NCBI GenBank assembly: GCA_964017185.1
Contig: OZ024872.1
Location: forward strand, 62,365,817 to 62,429,816
Length of the DNA: 64,000 nucleotides
Source: Rugalucina vietnamica
Lineage: Eukaryota; Mollusca; Bivalvia; Lucinida; Lucinidae
Direction: 5' to 3'
In this document: positions 34,928 through 48,300 of the stretch, one piece after another
Layout: every line of letters starts with the position of its first letter
Position numbering within the stretch: the stretch's first letter is position 1
Program-made: the position numbers and the translations under genes
Notes under the pieces: generated by a model
Seen by the model: the letters and a program-made list of their open reading frames with translations, nothing else
What the model was told of the DNA's origin: nothing
Database searches by the model: none

Positions 34928-37900
34928 TATCAATAATAATAACTGATTCGTAAAACATGACATTTCGACAGATTAGCTTTACAATATACCGGGACAATGC
35001 ATACCTGACGGTATTAATTGATGTTAACTTTAGGTTCGGTCTCCTTTTGTTGCTCAGTTCACACGACTGGACATTTATTTTCTCATGGTAAAAATGAGGA
35101 TTTTCGACATCACTATCCGAGTAACACAAGTATAAGCGTTTCCAAAACGCTTGCGATCTCTCAGCACTAATTTCACTGTGTGACCACGTATAAGTCCACG
35201 GCGATAACCAGACCGAAAAGACTCTGACAGCTCGGTTCAACGTGAGCTTTCATACCCGAGCCGGCATGCGCTATTTAGTGTGACCCAATCGAAGCTGCCT
35301 TGTCCAATCAAGTACGACCGGAAGTGTGGTCGATTCACAACAAGATTCCAGCCCTGTTCAATTATATATGCGCTCTCGCCGTGGCGAGATCGCAAAAAAT
35401 AACCCGAGTAACAAGGCCAAACAGCACGAGTTACAGTAATGCGTATACGTATCTACGTCATGTGCTTACGTATAACTGTAACTCTCACTTAACTCGTGTC
35501 GGCATTCAATGTTACTCGAGTTACTTGTGTTACTCGGAGTGCTGAATGCAAATGGTGATTTTATCAGGAATAGTGATAGTTCTTTCCATATTTTTGTATG
35601 TGCAGTTGGAACATCAGACACAGATTAATTTTTGCCCAAATATGCACTTTTAGAGGTCTCAGCAAATTGCTTATCAGCCATTTTCAAGTTGATTCCCGGT
35701 TTGCTTCAGTTTCCATTACTGTGGAATAGCCTCCACATGGTGCACTAGGTCACTCACTATAACAACAAAGAGAAAAATGATTTTGAAAGATCGAAAAAAT
35801 GTCCACCAAAACTATCCTATGTTGCACACCTTGATATTACCATAATAATTAAGTACTGTGTGAGATTTGCCATCTCTTGTGTAAATAGAATAACAAAGGT
35901 TACATTACAATACATGTACTGGATTTCCCATTTTCGTTGGATATTCAGACTTGAAGGTAAAATTATATATGTACTATACTTTTTTGTTTTGTTTTTTGCT
36001 TCATTGATCATATGTATGATGAATTCAGTTTAATTGGCTAGCATGCATTATTTTCGATTTGCCGTATCAACCAGAACATCAGCATACATAAAACTTTTTT
36101 TTTTAATCACGGAAACAGCTTCGTAAAAAGGAACGTATCGTAATCTATAGTTTAGTTCTTTGACTCAGTTACCTGGGTCCAGTTGTTCAAAATTGCCGAC
36201 TGCGTTAGTTAACAATTCGTACAAAATTCAAACATAAATATTCAAAATACAGTAAAAACTGACATTACGAAAACACGCCCATACAATACACAGCGATTTT
36301 TTCCGCTGTGAAAAAAATGAAAATTTTCAGTTGAAAAAGTTTTATAATGTTCTTATTTTGGCTCAAAACATAGTCGGTACTCGTTAGAACCGCCTCGCTG
36401 ATGCGGTTCTAATGAGTACCAACAATCTATGCTTTGGAACGAAAATAAGAAAAATAAGGATACCCTTGCTACATAAAAGTGGGGTAAGATGGACGGGCAT
36501 TTCTGCATGATGAGAGAGGATTCTCACATTTCTTCAACAAAAATAACAGTACATTTTATTATGTAGCTAGTTTTGTTAACAACGATAGCTTTAAGCCAAC
36601 AATGTTTTTAACAACTGGGTCCTGATATTTCTGTATTTGTTATTCTAGAATAGTGTATGAAGGTATTTCCACCAAGATGTACGTATGTATTTCTAGCAGA
36701 AAACGTATTATTCACCATTTTTGCTGATAATAGGAAACAGCAATATGGTAAAGTTTAAGCTTTCTACCAGAAAATTGTAGCTTGGTGTGGAAATACTTTC
36801 ATACATTGTAGTTAGATGACTGCAGATCCTGATTGTGGTAACAGTTTTGTCTAAAATTTATCCAGCATTCCACACAGATGTGAACAGAATCAAACAAGGG
36901 AGCAACTTGTAAATGGCTAATAAGCAATTTAGTGAGACCACCAAAATACATATTTGGACATAAATTAATCTGCATTTGTTGGACCAACTGCACATACATG
37001 CACAAAAATATAGAAAGAATTACTATCAGTATTCCTGATAAAATCACAATTGAGCCACCGCATGAGAAAACCAACAATTTGCATATGCGAAAACAAAGGC
37101 ACAAACCAGCTTCCCGATAACCGCGAAGCTGATCAGCGTCTTTGTTTTCGCTACGCAGATAGTACAATTCCTCTTTTTCTTAAATCCAAAATTTCAAGAG
37201 TCTAGCCTGCTTCTGTGACTGTACAGCCTGATTTGTGTCGGACGTGGTCGGAACTCCAAATTGTTGGTTTTCTCATGCACATGCTCAAATTTCCTTTGTA
37301 CAGGTAAATTGTATAACAAGTATTAGATTTTAAGATCGGCATCCCCTTAAACCCCGACTGTTTTTCGCCTCGGAGGTAAAATTCCGACACGTCCCCGCTA
37401 TATGGGGGTGCAAGTGACAGAATAAGCGGAAGAAAGGTCATTGTACCAAAGCATGACAGAAGTTCGTGTATTACATTAACGATCATACATTACTGGTCAT
37501 TTCATAGGCGTGTATCATAAATTTCATATGAAATGTAAGATTTTTATAAGAGTTTAGAGATTTTTTTTCTTTGAAAAAATATCGTTTTCACGGACGTTAC
37601 TTATTAACGGACGTTACTTATTAATATGTTATTACACATGTGGTCATCTCATTTTATGACATGACCTTATCCACTGAATAACATAGATGTGATGCGATAT
37701 ATGAACGTTCGTTGAGCTACGGGCGTGGCAGCTACTTCGGTCATGTAGCCCAAAGACGTTACTTTTGGGTCACATTTTTATGTATATACCGTAGTTTTAC
37801 CAAATCTGTCATTTGTCCTATATAAATGTATACACCCTATATACTGTCGAATGCAACCAATTCTTACAGCGCAGATTGTTGCAATATCACAAGACACATG

Positions 37901-40900
37901 CCGAAAGGGAGTGTGTTGACTAGAAGCCGGATAAATTAGGCAACAACACAGCAATGAACTTTTCACTGTAGGTTGTTGCTCAATCGATCTGACTACCAAT
38001 CAGTAAACTCCATTTTGTCAGGTTTCGTGTGTCGCTGCATCAATCTGCGCTGTAAGAATTTGATTGCATCCAGCGGTATACGGCGGGGTAAATTTAGCCC
38101 AATTTGACCTTGCTGTACCATAGTTGGTTTGTTTGAATTTAAGGCTTTACGTCCAAGTCAACAATTATTCAGTCATGTCTGGACGGGGCCACCGCTTCCC
38201 GGGTATTTAACAAGAACTAAGGAGAGTTAATGTGCCTTGCTTTAAGGACACAACCCGGTGCCACCGGTGAGGATAGAAAGGTAAAGAAATAACCTTTAAA
38301 AATCAAGAAAGTCAGACTTTAACGATGGTCAGTCCTAAAAGGGAATAAGTCACGATTAACGACCGACATTAACATTGTCACATTTTTTAAACAACAGATC
38401 ACTGCCAGCACGAATTAACAGAATTCGAGGCTAACGCACAAGCAGGCTGAAAAAACAAACAGATCCACTGTTGATACGAATAACATAGAATGCAGAAATG
38501 CGTATCAGTCAGAAGGTTTATTTTCATAAATTTAAAGTAGTTCCCCTGGGGGTGTTACTACCCAAGCTCCGGGCCCATAAACGAGGACATATAAGACAGT
38601 ATATAAAGTTTCAGGTGAGCGCTCTCATGGCCATTGGTCCTCTAGAATATACCTGGTAAACTGAGGCTATGTGGTAGCGCGTCGGACTCCAGAGCGAGAA
38701 GTCAGGAATTCGAACACCATGATCAGCTTGTAGTGTCCTTGGACGTTACACTTAATCTCCCCAAAGTATATGCCAACTACCCCGGAAGCGGTGGCAATGA
38801 AAAATTATTGACTAGGACGTTACACAACAACACCATTCAATCTCGATATTCGCAATTCAATGTCAAAACATGGTTATGACTTGAACCACTTTCAGATCAT
38901 GGAGCAACTTTGAGTTCTGGAGAATATTTTAAAGGATTTTACCAATATATGGACGTGGCGGCCGCCTTTGGCATGGGCCGTTTATATACATGCCAGTGAG
39001 GCTTCATATTTTTCTGAAATATGAGTGATGTTTGAAAAACTGCAATTTGTAGTTTCACGGTAATCACTAATATTTCTTTAGAAGCCTCCGTGGCATGGTG
39101 GCCAACACTGGCCTTGTAAATCATGGGTCGTGTGTTCGATCCCGGGCTCCAGTCTTTCGGATGAGACTTTAAACCGAGGCCCCTTCTCCATATGACCTGA
39201 CAGCTGTTGAGTGGGAAGTAAAACACCAATCAAACAAAGAAACTAATATTTCCGAAAATATTTCCAGATGTCGTTAGCAGTTAACGGACGGCTCATCGGA
39301 ACTAAAATTGCAATTCGGTGATGACGCTATGTAATTGCTCAAAATATTACTGGACTTTACAAAATTACTACAGTTGGGGTTGAGTTTAAAATGAATATAT
39401 ATACATGTACATATTTTAAACAACAAACGGTAATCCGTTTGGGAACGATTTTCACACAAGTGCGTCTGGCACTGGCAATGATTCAGGTGAACGTTTGTCG
39501 GTCTAGCACTTTAATTTCCCAACAAGAAAGGGTCGAAGATGATGCGGAATATGAAATTACCGGGTCGAAGATGACACGGAATATGAAATTACCTTGATCA
39601 AAAATAGCTCTAGAGTGTTTATAATCGGAAATTAATGCAATAAGTTTTGATTGCCCGATGACTCACAAAATTCGCCCCGTTGTCTCACACAACTTGCCCG
39701 ATGCCTCACATTATGTAAATGCACCTAGCATTAAATCCCTTTGCAATGCTTGGCGAGATTTTATTTTTTGTGGGAACTTTCCAGTATACTATTATTCATT
39801 TGCAAATACCAACGTGACCTTCTTGGTCCATTTCTTTTACTAGAAAATCAAACGAAAATGTGTTTTCGTGGCCTTGAAAGGCATGCCCTCTAAAATGGGG
39901 CGCACAATCACGCGTTTCTTGGAATATTTATTTACAAACTGTTTACATAATAAAGAACAATAATGATTTCTACAGCTCCTGCAGCAAACAGAATTTTGAC
40001 ATGCAACGTCACCCAGCCATGTCGGAACAAAACAAAAAGAAGATTAAAACTACGTACCGTGTCGCCATTGTAAATCCCGATGTCTCACCGACACATCGCC
40101 CGATGCTTCACATTTTTCCGATTAACCCCCGTTGATTCACCGTTTTTCTAATACACCGTTTCCATAGGTTGCAAATGTTAAATCCTGTTTACCTTTTCAA
40201 TCAGATCAATACAGGCCTGCAAGTCCATGCCAAAGTTGATAAACTCCCACTGGATGCCTTCTTTCTTGTATTCCTCCTGTTCCAGCACGAACATGTGGTG
40301 ATTGAAGAACTGTTGCAACCTCTCGTTGGTGTAGTTGATACATAACTGCTCAAAACTGTTGAACTGAAATGGAAAAGTATACGCCTGGTGAACGAAAATC
40401 ATGATCAGACAAACTAAATATTTCATGCATTTGCTTATTGAGTTATCTTTTTCATTTTAATATATTCATTAACATTCAAATTTATGTTTTTATACTTTAA
40501 TTTAATGAACCAGAATTTTATGGTGACTTGGATTACAAATTAAAGAAACTTATAGGAAGTAATGATTTTTCTTTTCAGTTTAGAAAAATCATAACACGTT
40601 ACAGACGTATAGGTTATAACTTGAATGTTATGCGACAGTCTGCATGCTTAGTTTTTAACCCAATCACGGTTGATAACTATGCTGCCTTCTTTAATTGCAC
40701 GCCGGTGGGTCGGGCGTCAGACTCTATGATGGCCCCGACTTAAAGCTATTCATTTTAGTTGGTTGGGGCCGGAGCTTCTTGTCTGTTGCTTGGCCCGCCG
40801 GGGTCCAACTGATGTTTTTCTTTTGCTAGTAAGTAGTAAGTTATTCGGCGCCCAGGGATCTCCATCGTCGGGCAGCTTACTGAATCTGTGAGTCCTGGTA

Positions 40901-43900
40901 TTTGATTCATCAGAATGTTTATCATGATTTATTTGTTTGTTCTTGATGATTCATTGACTAGTTAGAGATTCACCACGAGGACTAAAGAACTAACTAAATG
41001 TTATGAACCACTGCAGAAGCTGGGGTGAGGTTATGGCCCTGTAAAATCGATTTAAACCCGCCAGTAACTTTGCGTTACTGATCGTTCCAAGTCGATACTT
41101 CTGTGGTGGTTCTTTTTGTTTCATGTCTTGGTGTTTAAAATATTTTGTGCTGTTGGCGCCTTATATATGTTTTCGTATTTTTAGTTAAGTTAAGGTAACT
41201 GAGTGGCCACCTATTGGGAAAATAGCTGCTCATTCGGCTTACGAAATGTTTTTATGGTATAAGTACCTGATTGTTGGTTTGGTTTTTTCCCACCTCGGTT
41301 TTTGGAGTGGGAATCTTTCTCTGATTGCGCCTTTTCCTGATCTCTTTTTTTAATGAATCAACGCCTTCTATTTCAGATTGAGTTCGAAGACATGTTCCTT
41401 CTGTTCTGGGAGGACAGTGTACAGTGTATTAAAATTGTATGATATAGGGGAAAATAGACTTTGCCCGTGAAGATTATACCATCACAAATACTTACATCAA
41501 AGATTTCGAATCCAGCGATATCGAGGACACCAATGAAGTAGTTCCTGGGTTTCTTGGTATCGAGTGTCTTGTTGACACGCTTCACCAACCAGCTGAACAG
41601 CCTGTCGAACAGACTCTTAGCCAGGGCACTGACGGAGTAGGTAACCTGTTCCTTGTTCCTGCCTTGAGTCACGAACTCCGTACCGACCTTGATCTTGGGT
41701 TTGAGCAAACCCTTGAGCAGGTCTCCGGCGTTGATACCCAGTAGGAAGGCTACCTTCTCGGCCTCTGTAATATGGATAGAAGAGATATAATCAGGTCTCT
41801 CTACAAACTTCATCTACAAGAAATAATGTTATGAGAGCACTACATGGCGACAAAGACTACATGGCGATAAAGACAGCCAAGGGTCCATATTAACTGCAGA
41901 ATCATCCAAAACTGGACAAATCATTTAAAATCGAACACATTACAAAGTTTGCAAGTATGCAAGATCAATAATAGATTTGCCTTTTTCAGGATATATATAG
42001 TATTATGTGTCTAGTTCCAAACTATTTGGATTAAATGATTATTTATCTGCAATCTTGAATTAGTACTTTGAAGTGCAGCGCTTCTCTGGTTTGCTCGCGA
42101 TGCTATGCATATTTTGCACATTATATCATAAATTGCATTTTGAGATGATGTGATTATTCAATGTTTTTGAGATAATGTACCTGCTGTGCCGTCCGGTTCA
42201 GCCTGTTCTTCTCGGGGTCTTTGCTTAAATTTCATTTCACCGAAGTGCATGATAGAAGCTGTGCACTTGTAGATACTGTGTTTCTCTTCAGTGGTGAAAC
42301 CCAACACGTCAAACGCGTCCTGAAATGAAGAAAATCAGAGGATTCTCAGGCATGACTGTCTTTTCCTTTTAAAACTGTATTTGTTTTTAGAAACATACGG
42401 CATACGGAGTGAATTCTGACCAATCTCAAGAGAGAATAGTGAGTCTGTCTTTTTGTTTTTGAATATAAGAAGCCCTGCAAATTCTTCATATGTGTCGATA
42501 TCATTTTCTCCTTATATAATTTCAAGCTGTGTTTGTAAAATTCCCTTTGAATTCAGAGAAAGATTCGGTGATCTTCTTGTTTCAATAGAACCCTGGCGTC
42601 CCTTTTATGGGACATAGGCAAACAGAATAGCACCGGATGTGACGCCGCAGAACGCGGCGTCCCATCCGGGGCTATTCTGTTTGCTTAGAGAAATTTCATC
42701 GAAATTTAAAAATCACTCCTGACGCCCCTAAAATGAAAGTGGACTCGTCCAATTGATAATGATGGGAGAATCCATTCGTCAAATATGGGTTAATTTTACT
42801 GTATTGATTCAGATAGCAAACTTACATCGGTGAGACCCATTTCCTCTGTATCATCAATGCCGTTCACTGTGAGGACACCCTGGTTGATAAAGCTGTACAG
42901 AGCTGGGTCAGGCTGCACCAAACATAGCTCTGAAATTACAAAATAGCGATAGTTGAATACTGGTTGGCATTAGCAGAACAGATAAAAGGGAAACGCTTGT
43001 TTAACTTGCTAGTCTCCACCAAAATGTTACTCTAATATAAACACAAAAGCATCATTTATTGCTACAAGACAGTATTGCCATTAGAATCGACATAAATATA
43101 TAGCAAATTATGATTATCTTGATTTTCATTTTACACTTAATTTTGTAAATGAGAAGTCTGCATATACTGGAATACTGCACGTCCTAAGAATGGATCATTC
43201 AATTGATCATTGATATTTACTGATAAAGTTTAGGTAGAATCTCGCTTCATAGATATTCATAGCAAATTGTGAAATTACAACATTTAATAAATTCAGACAA
43301 TGATTATGTTTGTGATATAGGGTGGTTTCAATTTTCAGGAAATGATTATATACCATGGTACTGTGGTCTGGCGCCGGTAAGCATCTGGTAGAAGATATGG
43401 TAGTTCCTCTCAGCTGGCTGCTGGAACGTCACACGGGACTTCTCTAGCAAATCTGAAATATTTGGTGAACGACGTTTTAGTGAAACAGTTGAAACAAAAT
43501 TGAATGGCCAGGAAATTGTTTGCGTAGATAGAATGGAGCAAATGGGCATCAAAGTGAACCATTTAAATATAACAAAATATCCAAATACAAAATATTCTCT
43601 CAAGAAAAAAAAATACCTTACATGTTTCAATGTCAGCTCCAGCGATCTTTCCTGTTGGCCCGAAGTGGATACGAACGAATTTACCCTGAAAAAGAGAGAG
43701 ACTTACTTTTGACAATGTAAAATGTAAAACAATATATTTTTAATTATTATTATTATTATTATTATATGCAGACCAGTGACAATGGAGTAGAAATCCTGGT
43801 TACTGCGAATGGTTTTCTGTTTTGAATACGAGATACAATGTTGTTAAATTTCATAGCATCTCATTAGGTCGTTAAATCTCACTTTCTGACTACATCGTTT

Positions 43901-45173
43901 TCATCAGGCTACAAGTTAAAGTTGACATGATGATTTGTTTAACTGAAAGCAGTATACTTACAAATCTGGATGAGTTGTTATTACGTGTGGTTTTAGCGTT
44001 TCCATAAGCTTCCAGGACAGGGTTAGTCTGGACAATCTGGTCTTCTAGGGTACCCTGTGTGATGAAGAGGGACAAAACGTCAGGACCCAGTTGTTCAAAG
44101 CATCGTTAGCTTAACGATATCGTTAAGACATAAATTTGTTAAGCAAATATCAGCTAAAGTAACAAATACACTGTTATTTTTTGTTGAAAAAATGTGAGAA
44201 TCCTTTGCAGTGCAAAGGATTCTCACATTTTTTCAACAAAAAATAACAGTGTATTTGTAATATTGCCATTTGAAATTTTAACAAATCGTTAACTAACGAC
44301 ATCGTTAATTTTGAACAACTGGGCCCAGGTTTTGATTTCAATATTTCCTTCCAATGGGTTTACACAAAGCAATATGGGAGAATGCATCGTCACTACTTAT
44401 TATATTTATTTCGAAAAATGTTGTTTCCGAACGTGTCGACCAGCGATGATATACTAGTTTAAATTAAATTATTTCTTGAATAAATATCCAAGTTCAGTTC
44501 GGGTTTCACATCAAAAGACTTTCAAAAATGTAGAACCGCTCATATTCTTTAAAATGGTTTGTGAATTTCTGGTTGCTCCCATTTTGTAATTCATTATCTT
44601 ACTTATAGTAGCAGATTTGTTTGTTTGTTTGTTTGTTTGTTTGAACTGATGCTTTACGTCCCAGTCAACAGCTAAGGTCATGTCGGGACAATTTAGAAGA
44701 AGCGCACCTTTTGTCCCATAGCTGCCTTCTCTTCATCTGTCATCTTCTGTAGGGTGGCGGCCACTTTGGCGAAGTACATGATGACTTTCTTTGTGTTCTC
44801 GGTCTTACCAGCTCCGGACTCGCCACTGAGGGGGAGATACGAGGGGTGTTCAATAAAAATTTAGACATAGTTTCTGCGATTTCGTTAAATTGGAATTTTT
44901 CAGCGAAATAATTGATGATATTCTTATGATTTGTTAAAGTATAAATTTGTTTAATAAATAAACACGAGTGTTGCTTTAATATTCAAACATGGTTAGTAAA
45001 AGCAGTGAAAATCAACTTACGTGATCAACATAGACTGGTTTTCACGATCTGCAAAATACAAACGGGAAAAATGAACTAGCAATTTCACTCACTGTTTGGG
45101 AATTTCGAATCCATGGTCCTTCCAAAGTTCTCAACATGCAATAGTTAAATCACTTTTTTTTGTTTGTTTGTTT

Positions 45174-45224
<51 letters not shown>

Positions 45225-45293
45225 CAACGTACGTCTGTAGCGAGGCATGTACTCGTAGATCTACATGTACGTTCTGGACAACAAAATCATAAT

Positions 45294-45344
<51 letters not shown>

Positions 45345-48300
45345 TTAAAGATCAGTATAAATCGAACTGAAAATGAGGAACCCATGTTGCCGCTTGCGAT
45401 GCAATGGTCATCATTTTGAATTAATTTTAAAATGAAGACTGCCATACCATCATAATACGTAGTATAAAATTCATTATTTTATGATTTGGTATTTTAGCTA
45501 ATGGTCACCTTTTGGAAAATAGCTGCTTCGATCTTATTCCCCATATGTGGTACAGGGGCGGGCGGTATGTCAATTGATTCGTTATACAATGACAATGACA
45601 ATGAACTTTATTGTGATTTTGGCCACCGGCCCATAACACATATAACATATACACATATAATTACAAACATGAACTGTAAATGTTATAATTGCATCTTGAA
45701 TACTGAACAGGCCTAGGGAATTTAAGGCCTGATTTCGGCCTCATGTATTGGTAAAAATTGAATTTTGGAATTTTGAGGAGAGAAGAATTGCAAATAGCAG
45801 GCATAGGTTCCTGCTTATAAATTCTAGCACAGCTATCACATTCAAATTACACGTGTTGCCATGACAACGCTCCAAAAAGCATAGAAATACCACTTTTTGC
45901 AATTTTGGGTCTTTTTTTCACCATTCAACACCTATGTCAACTACCGGCCCACGCGACGAACAATTTCTTATTATGAAATAATTATGAAGTATATGCTAAG
46001 TATCATTTTGTTCGTCGTGTGGGCTGGCACTTAAAAATTTAAAAATGTGTTCAGAAATGGTCAAAAAAAGTCCCAAAATTGCAAAATGTGTTTTATCTAT
46101 GGTTCTTCTGGGCGTTGCCATGGCAACGCTTGTAGGATAAATGCAGTACTTGTTCTTGTTATTAATAGAGGAGACATGTGACTGTTTTAAGGAATAGTTT
46201 TCTCACCTAAATTCCAAAATTTATTTTTAGCAAAATCTGAGGCCAAAATCAGGCGTTAAACGCCCTAGGCCTTTCTGTATATTGTTGTACTGCATGCACA
46301 TGTTTCTTGGAACAATTTACAATTTGTCGCCTCTGTTCACTGAATGTTTACAAAATTTAGCGCCGGCAACATAAAGCAGACGGAAATCGTGGTGTTAACT
46401 GGAGTGATCATTATCATGGTTCCGAGCCGTCTTTTGCAAATATGATATGTTAGCAAAAGATGATAATATCTGCTGATTATGCAAATAATAGGATTTCATA
46501 TCCCAGCCGAGCGGTGGTAATTCATGAAAATCTATTAATGCACAATTTGCTGATAAGCACATGCGAATATAATTATTGCGGTACATTAGATAAGCAATAA
46601 GTAGTCCCGTATTAGCGATAATGAGTAAGTCGTGTGGCTGATTGTCCAAGTGCGCCAGCAGCTTCCAATGATAATAAAACAATGGTCCATGATAATATGC
46701 AATGATTGCCTATATCAATGCAAACCAGATGTGGAAAAGCTTAGCATGTAGAGATTGAGTCTACAGTGCTACCATTTTATGTAAGAGCACATGGAAAGGT
46801 GTAATTTCAGATGTGCTGATATACAAGGCTCTCGCTCCGCTAGGCTCCAAGAATATTGTAGCACTTATGCATCAATATTATTGCTTTCCGAAAAAAACCT
46901 ACATGAGCAGACTCGTGGATCAGCTAAGTGGATCAGCTACGTGGATGTCTGAATGTTACTTTGGTATACTATTTTTTTTTCTTATGTGAAATGCAAATCA
47001 AATTCTGAAAATGTCATTGGTAATAAAATTTTGCTGTACTCAGCAGCTTCTGAAGTCAGACTTATGACGTTTTGGCAATACTTATCCAATTTGGACCATA
47101 AAGCACACATGTTATTGATAGGTGTGTACCATTGTCACAAGAGAATGCTTTTGCATACCCACAGTGCAAGTTACATACATATTGAGAAATAAACCATTAC
47201 GTACTGTGGACTGAAATCATATTTGGGAGGGTGCTTACCCTGCAACATGTTCTGGAATGCGGTGTCAGCGACGGCGAACAGATGAGGGGGCATCTCCATC
47301 TTCCTCTTGCCACGGTATTTGGCGATGATGCTGTCCAAGTATATCGGGAGACGTCGGTACGGGTTGATAGCCACGCAGAACAGGCCAGAGTAGGTCTGAA
47401 AGGCACGTGATAATACGAATGTGACAAGGGGTAGAATTACATAGTAATTGTTTAATTTCTGGGTTTTACTTAAAGATATTGTTTTACGGCCGCCAAACAT
47501 CGTTACCCGTTCATGAAAAGGTAACAGGAATGGGTGCAAATCAGAACCAAAGTCATACCTGTACCCTATAAAAAGAGCTTTGCAAATCACAGTGACAATC
47601 CGGCACTGATACAAAGAGAGCATATCATAAGCTCGGTGAGCAGCAATTTCTCTAAAGGTGGTCACTCCCGATTCCCGATTCTAACTAAATATATGAATAC
47701 GGGGTGTTTGAAACCAGTTGTACGAGACCCAAACCTCGCCTTCAGTTTCTGTAATGGATAAAACATTTAGTTCCTACGCATGCTATATAGCTTCAAATTC
47801 TGTGGTCATAGAAAAGTGCATTAACTCACATAGATGTACTGATTGACATATCTGCTTCTCAAGTTGTGCAGCACAGAGGCTTCGTTTAAGTAGGTCATGT
47901 TGGCCATATCATCGCAAAGTTCGAATTTTGGTGGGTTGACTTGTTGTACATCATCCTTTTTCACTGTTCTGGACTGAAATTACATATAAAAGTTCAGTGA
48001 AACCCTTTTTAACATTTTGCGATAGTTTATACTAATACAATATCACGGTTTTAGCAGTAGCAAAGACACTTGAAAACAATTATTTCATTTCCCGAGAAAA
48101 TTGATACAGTTGGCCTCTTGGTGGCAATACCCAAAACGGAAAGGCATACATACATTTTTGCTTATGAATGTGTTGCAAACATGAATATTGTTCCCAAATT
48201 ACCATATTATAGTAAAATTTTTCCTTCTCATATCAAAAAGTTTGTTAAATGCATGTTTAAACGCAGAACACAATTCTTACCTCGTTACTGCTAAGAATTT

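Larger units (their letters stand above)
33582..40170. mobile_element. 6.6-kb element with 99-bp terminal inverted repeats in MHC intron 12
   Basis: 33589-33687 and 40072-40170 are inverted copies of each other with one mismatch in 99 bases. Further in, weaker inverted similarity continues (GCGCCCCATTTTA at about 33858 and 39892; a CGGGCAAGTTGTGTG segment at about 34071 and 39683). GCAAATGT occurs directly outside both ends (33574-33581 and 40171-40178), as an 8-bp target duplication would. No transposase-like frame was seen; the interior holds later insertions (SINEs, MITE-1, MITE-2, MITE-3). Two separate opposite-facing copies of a smaller MITE are the alternative. Confidence 0.6.

Noticed and set aside
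33582..40170. Polinton/Maverick or other autonomous large transposon
   Set aside because: No integrase, polymerase or transposase-like frame inside; the interior is a mosaic of known small repeats.
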